Of a stretch of DNA of 64,000 bases, positions 34,701-46,700 are shown in pieces. The position numbers were made by a program, and so were the translations under genes. Numbering within the stretch: the first letter of the stretch is position 1; each line of letters opens with the position of its first letter. This DNA is from Rheum nobile. Its lineage: Eukaryota; Streptophyta; Magnoliopsida; Caryophyllales; Polygonaceae. Under the pieces are notes generated by a model. It worked only from the letters and a program-made list of their open reading frames with translations. It was not told where the DNA came from and did no database searches. The DNA is taken from NCBI GenBank assembly GCA_027886185.1, contig WOAB01000476.1, forward strand, positions 2,232,001 to 2,296,000. The letters are read 5' to 3'.

Positions 34701-37286
34701 ATAACGGAAAAATTGTGTTTGAAAGGAACGCAACTGCTTCTAATTCTGGTAACTCCTCATGCTGGTTACAGTTTTTGGCTATGTTTGCTAGGTTGAATAA
34801 TGATTCAACAGCTACTTCTGTACATAAACTCTTGGTTTTAAGATGGTGTTACCTGGACTTCTATTGACAGGGGTCAGTTTCTACTCAAACCCTGCATCCA
34901 GTCAAAATGATTTGGCACTAACTCCAGTGAGTGCTGTCGTAAAGGAGATTGGTTCAGATCCACACAGTAGTCTCAGTTCACACAAACTTTTCTCAGGACC
35001 TAAAAGGCGTACAGTCCTAAAGAGATATTTTGGTTGTGCACCAAACTCGTCTTGGGCGGTTTATGCTCCTGAGCTTCAGAAAGAACCATGTATGGATGTT
35101 AGTCTGAATAGCTCATTGGCATTGGTACCTTATCAGACATCAGAGACCTCTTCCGAACAAAATCGTGGGATTGATCAACAAGTTCATGAGCATAAGCAAG
35201 GTTGGGCTTTGATTCGTAGCGTATTGCTACCCAAGGTGCAGCACTCAGATAAGGCTTCAAATGGGAAGAACTCTATAGTTAGACGTCTTTCAAAATGGCG
35301 AACCCAGAATTCTGCAATGACCATTCATCCTGATGTGAAGCTTATTGAAACTTCTCAAGAAGATGATCAGCCACCCAATCTTGGTGGAGAAAATGGTGCA
35401 ATTGTACCTGTTGTACCCTATGCATCTTCTCCTCCATGTTCTCCTGTCCATGGACTGAATGTTTTTGCAGAAGAACTGAAAAGCTTCCATGCCAAGTACT
35501 CATCCATGTGTAGATTGTTTACCTACCACGAACTTCTCTCGGCAACGTGTGGCTTTCGACCTGGTTTGTTTTTTTCTCTACCTGACACCAGTATCTTTGT
35601 TCTCAAATTTCCACTATAGCTATCTTCTGCAGACCATTTCCTTACTGTATATCTACTTCATGAACATTCAGAGAGAATGATTGGAAAAGGTGGCAGTAGT
35701 CGTGTTTTCAGAGGACAACTTTCTGATGGAAAGGAATTGGCAGTAAAAATCTTGAAGCCATCAGAGAACGTGTTGAAAGAGTTTATTGCCGAAATTGAGA
35801 TCGTCACGTCAATTAGTCACAAAAATATAGTCTCCCTGTTTGGGTTTTGTTTTGAGAATGATAGTCCAATCTTGGTTTATGATCTTCTACCAAGAGGAAG
35901 CCTAGAAGAAAATCTCATTGGTAAGCATGTAATCCGTTTCTAGTTGTCTTTGTAATGATTACACGGAGAGAGTAGCACTCATTCTTTAACTGCAATGTAG
36001 GTCACAACAAGGATGCAGCTGCATTCTGCTGGGAAGAGAGGTACAAGGTTGCTTTGGGTGTGGCTGAGGCACTTGATTACCTACATAATGAGAGTTCTCT
36101 ACCTGTGATTCACAGAGACGTAAAATCTTCGAATATCCTTCTGGCTGAAGACTTTGAGCCTCAGGTGGTGATAAAATTTCTTGCACTTTCATACCCTAAA
36201 AAATTATCTCTTTGCAAGGGCGGTGAGTACTGATACTCCTAATTCTGGCTTTTCAGCTGGCAGATTTTGGACTTGCAACATGGTCCTCTACTGCCTCGTC
36301 ATTCACAGAATGCACTGATGTTGCAGGAACCTTTGGGTATGTTCTTTTCTTTTGGATTACTGATCATCCAGCCTGTTTGGAAGTTGTTATTGACTTTTTC
36401 TTTGTGTTACAACAGGTATATGGCTCCAGAATACTTCATGCATGGAAAGGTGACTGAGAAGATTGATGTGTATGCATTTGGTGTAGTCCTACTTGAGCTT
36501 CTCTCGGGAAGAAAGCCAATTGATGATAATAATCCAAAAGGCCAGGAGAGCCTTGTCATTTGGGTTAGTTTCATATACCCATACCTTCATTTTCCATATT
36601 GTTGAAGTACTATATCATAAATATTGGATTTCCTCGCATTATACTGGTTACAACGGGAAAGGGTTGCACAATATAAAGTAGAAGCTGTGATGAACTAAAC
36701 TGAGGCAAATGTCTTGCCAATTTCAAAGATGTCCTTGTATTGAACTTGCAGATGCTATGTGAATCTAGTTTTCTAATTTGTACTTGCTGGATACAGGCAA
36801 CTCCAATTCTGAAAGATGGGAAGATATCTGATCTACTACACGCAAGCTTGGGCAGCGACTATGAGCATGATCAGGTAGAAAGGATGGCTCTGGTTGCTGC
36901 CCTTTGCTTAAAAAAGGAACCTCTATTCCGACCTAGAATTAACATTGTGAGTAACCATTTACGTAGAGTGTCTCTCAACTACGAATCTGAATCTTGGTTT
37001 GATCTGATTGTTAATCTTTCTTTGCAAATCAACTTTGCAGGTTCTAAAGCTCCTCCAAGGTGACCCTGATGTAAGCAAGTGGGCAAGGCAGCAGCAAGTG
37101 AGCTGCACTAGTTCAGATTTTGATGTCCTGAATGAGGAAGCTTCTCCAAAAGATATGCAATCCCTTCTTAACGTCGCATTCCTTGATCTAGAGGATGATG
37201 CAATGTCTGTTAGCAGCACTGAGCCCAACGTCTCGTTAGAAGATTACCTCAAAGGGAGATGCAGCCGCTGGCCGAGCTTCGATTGA
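28792..37286 (+). CDS. USP-domain receptor-like cytoplasmic kinase, ten exons, apparently intact
   Basis: Exons: 28792-29002, 29129-29211, 34511-34748, 34871-35563, 35672-35920, 36001-36164, 36257-36336, 36416-36563, 36797-36946, 37041-37286. All junctions are GT-AG and join in frame, giving 2,262 nt or 753 residues. The N-terminal third is a universal-stress-protein/adenine nucleotide alpha-hydrolase-like domain (VVVVGVKMEQQSRELLTWAL; ATLVVGTSKAH). A variable linker leads to a Ser/Thr kinase with IGKGGSSRVFRG, AVKIL, HRDVKSSNILL, LADFGLATW and YMAPEY, so glycine loop, catalytic Lys, Asp and DFG are all kept. It has no signal peptide or membrane segment. The order matches the Arabidopsis family 'protein kinase with adenine nucleotide alpha hydrolases-like domain' (At1g77280, At1g21590). 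Intron 2 (29212-34510) holds copia-2. The substrate is unknown. Confidence 0.93.
29548..29870 (-). repeat. Copia-2 3' LTR
   Basis: On the + strand it begins TGATAACAATTATCAG and ends TATCTAACA. Both 323 bp copies share a TTTTATAGGCG segment that could be a TATA-like box on the opposite strand. Confidence 0.93.
29901..31757 (-). pseudogene. Copia-2 reverse transcriptase and RNase H
   Basis: On the - strand the RT frame 31757-30450 contains TWELCNLLEGHKTIGVKWVF, LDVKSAFLHGYL, KKALYGLKQAPRAWY and an intact CLYVDDLLFTG box (about 30830-30860). A frameshift near 30460 moves to another frame (HLLAAKRILRYLQGT; TDSDYTGDQDDMKSTSGY). A second one near 30285 leads to the RNase H end (TLSSTEAEFVAS; CDNSSTIKLSKNPV; EEHVADIFTKPL), which stops at 29901. 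A Ser/Gln/Val-rich linker with short repeats (NVSQPEE) precedes RT. Confidence 0.92.
31758..32561 (-). pseudogene. Copia-2 integrase, degenerate
   Basis: Integrase fragments are scattered over several - strand frames: the zinc region (EDCVVSKQH), core phrases (FTDDFSRKTWVHFL; TLRTDR; TPQQNSVSERKNRTI) and the later WPEAINWSVYVLNR. At least three frameshifts or stops interrupt it. It is identified by order and by these motifs. Confidence 0.85.
32562..33971 (-). pseudogene. Copia-2 gag and protease
   Basis: The gag frame on the - strand starts at 33971 (MAAESNYVQVSIPRFDGHYD). It contains a UBN2-type core (HWSVLMENFL; DIWDSMKKKYEGS), a Gly-Arg-rich stretch of GRGRGRGRG and a CCHC knuckle (CYRCHKFGHYASEC, about 33090-33130). 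The protease motif WFVDTGCSNHMSG (about 32930-32970) is canonical. A TGA at 32838-32840 interrupts the frame, which then continues in phase to 32562. Confidence 0.92.
34064..34386 (-). repeat. Copia-2 5' LTR
   Basis: Paired with 29548-29870. The terminal dinucleotide next to the primer-binding site is changed (TAATAAT in place of TGATAAC). The PBS complement GCTCTGATACCA is at 34051-34062. Confidence 0.93.
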
Positions 37287-37352
37287 GAGTGTAATATCTC
37301 GGAGACTATTTATTTAGTTCTTGTGTGTATAGAAATTTTGATAGTTTTGTCT

Positions 37353-37522
37353 TGGGATATTCTATCCTTCTTAGTATATCTTTATCCTAGTTTAGTTTAA
37401 TCTATCTTTATCTTAGCGAATAAGATATTACTTACCTTGTAAACTATATATATTCTTATGTCTTCATTCAATACATCATCAAGGAATTATATTTTTTCCA
37501 ATACTTCTCTCCCAATTTAACA
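37353..37522 (+). repeat. Copia-3 5' LTR
   Basis: It differs from the 3' LTR by a 3-4 bp indel near the start and about four substitutions. Adjacent TATCTTTATC motifs are repeated inside it. Confidence 0.93.
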
Positions 37523-37620
37523 TGGTATCTGAGCCAAACCGATCTTAAACACAACCCTAATTTTATTTTTTCCCCGGTCTGCCGTCGCACTCGCTGCCGC
37601 CGCATCCTCCCGGATTTTTC

Positions 37621-40600
37621 TTGCTCGTTGTTCTTCTCTTCTGTTACGATGACGGAGGAACAAACTACACCAATAAAATACACCCCCCAGATGTTTATTC
37701 TCCGTACTATCTTCATCCCTCCGATCACATGGGTCTCAACATCTGCCCTGTGGTTCTCAAAGGAGAGAATTATGAAGAATGGTCCGTCGCTATGCAAAAC
37801 TCTCTTATGGCTCGGCGTAAGATGGGTTTCATTGATGGCAGTATTACCCAGCCTCCTGCCGGTGATCCAGCGTTCGCGGACTGGCAAGCCGTCAACTCCA
37901 TGCTGGTTGGTTGGATCGTCCGATCCATAGACAATTCTCTACGCTCATCTATTACATATTTCCGTTCCGTCAAATCCCTTTGGGATGATCTCCATCAGCG
38001 CTTCTCCGTCGGCAACGGACCGCGGAAACTTCAACTTCGCCACGATATTGCGGTTTCCCGTCAGACTGGCCAGTCCGTGGCTGCCTACTTTGGCATCCTC
38101 AAGAAACTTTGGCAGGAACTCGAAGTCTATGTTCCTCCAAAGGCATGTACTTGTGGTGTTGGCAAGGAAATCCTCTAGGAAAAGGCAGAGGAACATGCTC
38201 ATCAATTTCTGATTGGGCTGGACGATGCACTTTTCAGCACCGTTCGCTCGAATCTGCTCGCCCAGGAACCTCTCCCACCCCTGAGCAAGATTTATTCTCT
38301 TGTTGTTCAGGAAGAACGACTCAAAACAGTCGTTACGAGCCACAAACCTTCAACCGAGAACCCCGCTTTCGCTGCTCGATCGTCCACTCCAGCCGCCAAG
38401 GACGGGGCTCTGCCGGTTGACAAAAAGAACCTTGTTTGCACCCACTGCGGCAAGAAGTACCACGACATCACTTCCTGCTATAAAATTCACGGCTATCCTG
38501 CGTGGTTGAAGGAGAAGATTGCAGCTGGTCGTGGCCAAGGACGAGGCTCCTCTCCAGGCTCTTCTGACTCTCTTCCTCCTGCTGCCGGCCGTGGTCAAGG
38601 ACGGGGCTCGGGCACAGCAAACGCGATGCAGCCGTCCACTTCTGGTTCTGCTCCCAGATCGTCTTTAACGGGCCAGGACCGTCAAGCTTTCGGTGCAACC
38701 CTTACCAACGAGCAGTGGACTGTTGTCCTGAATTTATATAATTCTATGCACAGCTCTTCCGACAAGCCTGGTAAGAATTGTTCTTGGATTTTAGATACCG
38801 GTGCGTCTTATCATATGACGGGCGAAAAGGAGCTTCTTCGGGATCTCAGACCAATCTCGCCGGTGTCTATTACCCTGCCTGATGGCCGTGTCTCCTCGGC
38901 AGTACAAGAGGGCAGCCTATTTTTTGGCGCTCTCCGTATTTCTCATGTTCTTTACATTCCACATTTAAGCTACAACCTGCTTTCTTTTGCTCAGTTGACC
39001 AAGGATCTTCGCCTACTTGTTCTATTAACTGATGTGCTTTGCGTATTACAGGAAATCAGTACGAGGACGGTGATTGGCGTGGGTAGGCAACTCAATGGGG
39101 TCTATTGGCTGAAGACGTTCTCTCCGGTTGTTCGAGCTGTGTCCGTTCAGTCATCTATCGCTTCCACAACTCTATGGCACTGTTGTCTTAGACACCCATC
39201 TGCTTCAATTTTGACTTCTATTTCAGATTTAGAAATTGATAGTTCTTCTTTTTCAAAACTTAGTCCTTGTGATGCTTGTTTTAAAGCTAAGCAGACTCGT
39301 TTGTCGTTTCCCATTAGTTTCAATAAAGCAGAATTTGTATTCGATCTAATCCATTGTGATGTTTGGGGACCATATAGTACACCTTCGTTTAGTGGTGCAT
39401 CATATTTTTTGACCATAGTGGATGACTTCTCTAGGGCTGTTTGGGTCTACTTGTTCATCACCAAGACCGAAGTCCCGCATCTTCTCCAAATTTTTTGCTC
39501 TATGGTCAATACCCAATTTCGAAAGCAAGTTCGTTGCGTCAGGGCCGACAATGGAACCGAGTTCCTGTCACTTCGTTCCTACTTTGCTGAAAAAGGAATA
39601 TTATTTGAGACATCTTGTGTGGCGACGCCTCAGCAGAATGGCCGAGTTGAACGGAAGCATCGTCACCTGCTCAACGTTGCTCGTGCCTTGCGCTTCACCG
39701 CCCATCTTCCTCTGCGTTTTTAGGGCGAATGTGTCACTAAAGATGCGTATCTTATTAATTGTACGCCGTCCCCTACTCTACATGGCCATACACCCTTCGA
39801 GCTGCTTCATGGTCGTGTGCCCAATTATAGCTCTCTTCGGGTGTTCGGTTGTCTCTGCTTTGCTGCCCAAATACCACGGCATCGTAACAAATTCGAACCT
39901 CGAAGTCGCAAGTGTATCTTCCTCGGATATGCCCAAGGCAAGAAGGGTTGGCTGCTTTATGACCTTGAAACCAAAGGATTTTTTGCTAGTCGGGACGTGG
40001 TGTTTCATGAAACGCACTTCCCTTTCTCTACTCTGTCTGTTGCCCGGTCCGATCCGAGTTCGTCTGCTGATCAACCCCCGCCTGCCGCTTATGATGAGGC
40101 TTCACCTTCTCCCCTTCCTGAGGAGGTAATTGCCTCGCCTCCTGCACATATTTATGTCTCTTCTCCCCCTGCAGAACCGCCGCCAGAGAACAGGGGGAGT
40201 ACCGAATCTGCATCCACCGAGCGTGCACCAGCAATCCACCTACGGCTTCTCCTGCTACTCGTCACAGTGTCCGGGCCACCAAACCACCAGCTCGTCTCAA
40301 TGACTATGTCTGCACAACAATGCGCCAATTAGACCCCCACGCTACTCTCCTAAACCCCACGCCATCATCATCGTCCTCAGGTACGCGATTTCCAATTCAA
40401 AGCTATGTCTCTTGCTCTAAATTGTCTCCTTCGTACACTGGTTTCTTGGCTGCAATTACAGCAGGGGCAGAGCCGTCTTCTTTCCTTCAAGCAACTTCAC
40501 ATGCTCATTGGCGAGAGGCAATGACAGCCGAACTTGATGCTCTCGCTAAAAACCGCACTTGGGTTCTCACGGATATGTCACCCGACAAAAAGCCTATTGG

Positions 40601-42005
40601 TTCGAAATGGGTTTACCGCATCAAATACAACTCCAACGGTACAATCGAGCGATATAAAGTGCGCCTTGTAGTCCTTGGCAATCGACAGGTGGAGGGTGTT
40701 GACTTCACCGACACTTTCGCGTCTGTTGCTCGAATGGCTTCCGTTCGTGTTTTTCTATCCGTGGCTGCCATCAAAGGCTAGGAACTCCACCAAATGGACG
40801 TCCACAATGCTTTCCTTCATGGCGACCTTCATGAGGAGGTTTATATGATGCCTCCCTTGGGTCTTTCGGGGGTTGTGCCTGGACAGGTTTGTCGTCTTCA
40901 AAAGTCACTCTATGGTCTTCGTCAGGCTCCGAGAAATTGGTTCGCCAAGCTGACATCGGCCTTACGCGGTTTTGGGTTCAAACAAAGCTATGCGGACTAC
41001 TATTTATTCTCGTTTCAACAACAAAGCAAGACGCTTCACGTTTTGATCTATGTCGATGATCTTATAATTGTTGGTAATGATTCTTCTACAATCTCTCGCT
41101 TTAAGACGTATATGAGTACTTGTTTCCATATGAAGGATCTAGGTGCACTCAAATATTTTCTCGGCATTGAAATTGCCCGGAGTAGCAAGGGTCTCTTTTT
41201 GTCTCAACGGAAGTATACCCTCGACATCCTCTCCGAGTCGGGTTTGCTCGATGCTAAACCATCCGATTTTCCAATGGAGCAACATCACAATCTGGCGTCT
41301 ATCTCCTCTCCGTTATTCGACCATCCAGACAGGTATCGACGTCTCATTGGCCGGTTGATATACCTCACTCTAACTTGTCCTGAGTTGTCCTACTCGGTCC
41401 ACACTTTGGCGCAATTCATGCAGTCCCCATTGGTTGCACATTGGCATGCTGCTCTACGCCTCCTTCATTATTTGAAGGGAAGTCCAGGTAAAGGATTACT
41501 CCTTTCGTCCTCCAGCTCGCTTCAGCTACGGGCTTTTTGTGACTCCGACTGGGCCACATGTCCAACTAGCCGTCGATCGGTCACTGGTTTCTTCATTCAG
41601 TTGGGAATCTCTCCCATCTCCTGGAAGACGAAGAAACAAGCAACTATTTCCCGCTCCTCAGCTGAAGCAGAATACCGCGCTATGGCGTCTACTTGTTGCG
41701 AGCTGATCTGGCTCAAATCCTTATTGCTCTCTCTCGGTGTGACTCACACCCAACCAATGCGTCTATTCTGTGATAGTCAGGCCGCCTTGCATATTGCTGC
41801 AAACCCCGTGTTTCATGAGCGAACTAAGCACATCGAGATTGACTGTCATCTTATTCGCGATCAAATTCAGGCTGGCAACGTCGCAACCAACTACATCGCT
41901 TTCGCACAACAACCCGCTGTTTTGTTTACTAAAGCATTGGGCAAGCAGCAATTTCATCTTCTTTTGAACAAGTTGGGCATGATCGATCATCACGTTCCAA
42001 CTTGA
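37621..42005 (+). pseudogene. Copia-3 gag-pol
   Basis: Gag begins near 37680 with the copia-like N-terminal motif (SPYYLHPSDHMGLNICPVVL; MGFIDGSI). A CCHC knuckle follows (CTHCGKKYHDITSC, about 38437-38480), then protease (SWILDTGASYHMTG, about 38785), integrase (LIHCDVWGPYSTPSFSG; VRADNGTEF; ATPQQNGRVERKHRHL), RT (WREAMTAELDALAKNRTW; IYVDDLIIVGN at about 41050, intact) and RNase H (RAFCDSDWATCPTSRRSVTG; SRSSAEAEYRAM). Breaks are TAG at 38176-38178, 39721-39723 and 40779-40781, and a frameshift between about 40220 and 40320. Most of pol is otherwise open, so decay is modest. Short LTRs and this gag type point to the Ale/Retrofit side of copia, an inference. Confidence 0.93.
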
Positions 42006-42015
42006 GGGGGAGTAT

Positions 42016-42182
42016 TGGGATATTCTATTCTTAGTATATCTTTATCCTAGTTTAGTTTAATCTATCTTTATCTTAGGGAACAAGATATTACTTACCTTGT
42101 AAACTATATATATTCTTATGTCTTCATTCAATTCATCATCAAGGAATTATATTTTTCCCAATACTTCTCTCCCAATTTAACA
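42016..42182 (+). repeat. Copia-3 3' LTR
   Basis: Paired with 37353-37522. It follows the GAGGGGGAG purine tract directly. The flank after 42182 (TCAAG) does not repeat the 5' flank. Confidence 0.93.
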
Positions 42183-42442
42183 TCAAGTCTTGTTTTGGTG
42201 TGGGTGGGGTTCAATCTGGCAGCCATGGATGAGAGGATTTGCCCTCAAAGTGCTTTGCCCTCCTCCCGGTCTTCTTCACAAAGGTTATTTTGGCAAGCCA
42301 GGAAAAAAATAATAACAATGAAAAGGTGAAGTTCCGATTACCCAGGTGCTTTCACAAATATTGTTCTTTTTACTAAAGTCCTCAAATAAAAAAAATTATT
42401 ATATTACACAAATTCCAATGTTTCAAAACTACTTTTTAAAAA

Positions 42443-43719
42443 GACAGAATTTCAGTAAAGCACCTCTTAAATATGGCATTTTGCTCACAATCATCCCTTA
42501 TACACGAAATTACTTATAACCACCCATTAAACACATTCCGTTAGTAACGAGCCACCCATTTACTGTTCCGTCCATTTTCTACCGTTATCTCATGCGAAAT
42601 TACAAATATGCCCCTCATTTTAATTTTTCCCCAATTGTTTTTTATTTTAATAACAAAATATATTATAATATTTAATATATAAAATAAAAACACATTTGTA
42701 ATGACCCAACCTAAAAAAATTTGGGTCGAACGGGTCGGGTCACTTTTAACCCAATACTTTTTGGGTCGGGTCTCGACCCAGAAAACGCGGATCGGGTCGG
42801 TTTTGCAGGTCATGTAAAATATTGATAGCTCTAAATCGGACCAAACCGGTTTTAATATTTTGAATGGTTAGGTACAGGTTCGGGTCGACCCAGCGGGTCG
42901 AGAGCGCCATTTCAAAATTTTATAAAATAATTATTAAAATAATATTTTAATTAAAACAAAAAAATAAATAACAAAGATTATTATATAATATTTTAATAAC
43001 AAAATGTGTTTTTATTTTATATATTAAATATTATAATATATTGGGTCAAAAGTGACCCGACCCGTTCAACCCAAAATTTTCTGGGTTGGGTGACCCATTG
43101 GGTCATTATAAATGTGTTTTTATTTTATATATTAAATATTATAATATATTTTGTTATTAAAATATTATATAATAATCTTTGTTATTTATTTTTTTGTTTT
43201 AATTAAAATATTATTTTAATAATTATTTTATAAAATTTTGAAATGGCGCTCTCGACCCGCTGGGTCAACCTGAACCTGTACCTAACCATTCAAAATATTA
43301 AAATCGGTTTGGTCCGATTTAAAGCTATCAATATTTTACCTGACCTGCAAAACCGACCCGATCCGCGTTTTCTGGGTCGAGACCCGACCCAAAAAGTATT
43401 GGGTTAAAAGTGATCCGACCCGTTCGACCCGTTCGACCCGAAAATTTTTAGGTTGGGTCATTACAAATGTGTTTTTATTTTATATATTAAATATTATAAT
43501 ATATTTTGTTATTAAAATAAAAAACAATTTGGGAAAAATTAAAATGAGGGGCATATTTGTAATTTCGCATGAGATAACGGTAGAAAATGGACGGAATAGT
43601 AAATGGGTGGCTCGCTGCTAACAGAATGTGTTTAATGGGTGGTTGTAAGTAATTTCGTGTATAAGGGGTGGTTGTGGGCAAAGTGCCCTATTTAAGGGAT
43701 GGTTTACTGAAATTCTGCC
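42443..43719. mobile_element. Foldback-type non-autonomous MULE, 1,277 bp
   Basis: Long inverted arms (42443-43005 and 43148-43719, about 565 bp each) flank a 142 bp spacer. The ends read GACAGAATTTCAGTAAA and TTTACTGAAATTCTGCC. Perfect 9 bp target duplications TTTTAAAAA lie at 42434-42442 and 43720-43728, the size made by Mutator-like transposases. The spacer carries another partial inverted copy of the GGGTCGGGTC-rich arm segment and a direct copy of the AT-rich segment (43006-43041 and 43112-43147). It has no coding capacity. Transcripts would form a long hairpin. Confidence 0.9.
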
Positions 43720-43728
43720 TTTTAAAAA

Positions 43729-46700
43729 AGACCTTATGGCCGCGTGGTTAAAAGTATTTTTACGGGAGTTAAAAAGCAATATATTTAGTAGTTTAAACCC
43801 TTCGTGTCACACGAGCCGATTTGACCCTCGTGCAATGTATAAGCCGACTTGATATATTGATATTCCATTTTAAGAAATTTATGTGCATATATACAGAAAA
43901 TAAGAACATATTGACATGTAGTTATGATAGGATATCTTTATTGGAGTCTTTTAGCATGAGTCCTATACATTTTTTATATTAAAATAATATCCAAATACTA
44001 AAAGACTCATAGAGAGTCCTAAAAAAAAGCCAATTCATGGGACCGTCCCATAGGATATTGCTCTAAGGGCATGTTTGGCTGGTTAATTTTTTTTTTGCTA
44101 TAGAAGGCGCAAAACGACGTCGTTTTGAGGGCAAAACCAAACGCGCCTCAGCGCTTTGTGGGACTACATCAGTCCACCACGTGTCGCGTTGTGAGTGACG
44201 TGCGTTGTCATCCTTTTTTAAAAATAAATTATTTTCTGAATTATTAACATGGTAAAAAATAAAAATATCATAATTCTAATTACATTTTTTTCTATCTATA
44301 GACACCCATTTTGAATACATTTGGTAGATTTTAATATTTTTATTTATTTTGGATATCATTAAGTAATAATAAATCATTTTTATTATTATTTTTAGTGTTT
44401 TAAAATCAAAAAAATACTACTTTATTTTCTTTATATGAAAATTACATTTTAAATAAATTTTAAAATTTTTATGTATGAATTTTGACAAATTTTGATATAA
44501 TTAAGTCTAAATAAACCATGTTATTAATTTTTTTAAATATATTTAATCAAATTTATGTATGTTTTTTTAAAATATTTTTTTAATTTAATATATAATAAGG
44601 GATATAATTATAATTTAATGTAATCAAGAATATATTGGTAATTTAATAAAAATGAAGTGGTATAATTATAATTTAAACTAAAGTTAAAAGCTCCTCCTAA
44701 AAGCCCCCAATAAAATACCCCATTTCACCTAGGGTCTTATAGCAATTAAATTCCACAAAACTCACCTAAAAGCCCCTCTCTATGTGACTCCAATAAAAAT
44801 GCTCTTAGATTTTCACATACTAAAAGAAAGAAAGTGATTGAATTTATATATATAAACATTATAAGAAAAAAATTAACTCTAAATATATGTAAAAATTACG
44901 ATTGTACATGTTACTTATCCAATTATCAAAAACATTTTATTTTTGTATATTTAGAGTGAAATAGTATCCGGGATTGAAGTTATGAATCGAAATATACTAT
45001 TTTTTTCTTTAATTAAAATAGGTTAGTACGATGTTATTTGTCAATCTTCCAACAATATGTTACTAATAATATGTTTAAATCTATATTCTTTTTAAAACTT
45101 CTTAAGTTTGTTGATAGAATATTACTTTTGTTAGCTTTTGATTTTTTTACCTTTTGTAATATTCAATTTAAGTTTTAGACATTGAGATGATATTATTGAA
45201 AATAAAATCATATTAATTTACTCATTGTTTTATTATTATATATATGTTGTGCACTTATATTTATTAGTAATTATTAATATACTAAATTAACTCAATTGGA
45301 GAATCAAATAAAACCCAATTGAATTATATTTCAAATAGTATATAGATATTTTCATACATAATTTTTTATCATCATCAATTATTTCAAGTTTATAATAATT
45401 TGTAATTAAATCTTGGAAATGTGAAATCTATCAAGTGAATATTTTATTGATATCAAATTTACGTGGATTTATTTAAATTTCAAAATGTGAATGCATTGTA
45501 AGTAAATAAAAAATCATTAAAAAGATATGATATGTAAAGGTTGTTACTAGTTAACTTACGTGGGTTCACTAATCTTGTTGCTATGTCAATATACTAATTA
45601 ACTTATATGAGTTCATTTAATTTGCTAATAGTTTGTCACTAATTCGTGATATTTACCAAAAAAATTATTAAAATATATGGTATCTAAAGTTAAGTATATA
45701 ACCTCACCTTATACAATATTTAATATTTAAATTAATTAATTAATTAATTTTTTTGATGATGTTAAATATAAATTAATATTATTATTGCATTAACAAAAAT
45801 ATATGTATCACATTTACAATTTCGTCAAATAGAAAATTACATTAACATTTATTACAAAAATAAGTTAGTATGATAAGATTTTAAAATCTAGAGCTAATTA
45901 ATTTACAAATCTTGTTAAGGTCTTTTTGTTAATTTGTATTTTGTTGATTATGTAATATAATAATAAATAGAAAAAAAAAAAAAAAAAAACATTAACAACT
46001 TGGGTCTAAAAATACTCTACTGACTTAAAAAGAGTCAGCTTTAATATAGATATAAAGATTGATGGTTAAATTTATTTACAATGTTATTTGTTACTTTAAA
46101 GTTTGGTTGGTGTTGGAAGTAATTGTAATCTAAATATTTACATATAAATTTTGATTTGATAAATAATTTTTATTTAAAGTAAAATAAAAAATTTAAAATA
46201 ATATATAGATATGATGAGTCCAGAAGCATTCTAAGAGCTCAAATTGGCTTCAACTTTCTTCTATGCCTCTATCTTTATCTCCATTGTTATGTTCGTCGAA
46301 AATCATGGCTGACCACTGATATCCATCTCCGCCCTCGTCTTTGTTTTCGTCGCCGCCATTGTCACCACCACCTTGTCGCCACCATTGTTACCACCACCGC
46401 TGCCACCTTCTCTCTCTCCATACCCTTTTCCTCTTTATTTCTCTCTCCAAATCCATCGCCCTGCCACCATCGGTCCATCGCAACTCTCAAACTTTAAACC
46501 TTGTTCTCACCAAGGGTTTGTTTGTCATAGTAATTTATAATGGCATTGTAAATTATAAAAAAGTTTCTAGAAAAAAATGGTGTTTGACATCACAATTTAT
46601 AATGACATTTTTTTACAAAATTACAAGCTTAAAACCACCTTTTTGAACACAAAAACCAAAGTTAAAAAACCTTTTTTTCTTAAAAAGTCCATTTATCACT

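Larger units (their letters stand above)
37353..42182 (+). mobile_element. Copia-3, 66 bp downstream of the kinase stop codon, inactive
   Basis: The 4,830 bp element has short LTRs of 170 bp (37353-37522) and 167 bp (42016-42182) that begin TGGGATATTC and end TTTAACA. The primer-binding site is TGGTATCTGAGC (37523-37534), one base different from the usual sequence. The purine tract GAGGGGGAG lies at 42004-42012. It is in the same orientation as the kinase gene and probably interrupts its 3' UTR. The 5 bp before the left LTR (TGTCT) and after the right LTR (TCAAG) do not match, so no target duplication is visible. Confidence 0.93.

Noticed and set aside
46341..46646. His/Pro/Ser-rich frame as a small gene
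   Set aside because: It is generated by CCACCA low-complexity sequence and lacks any gene context.
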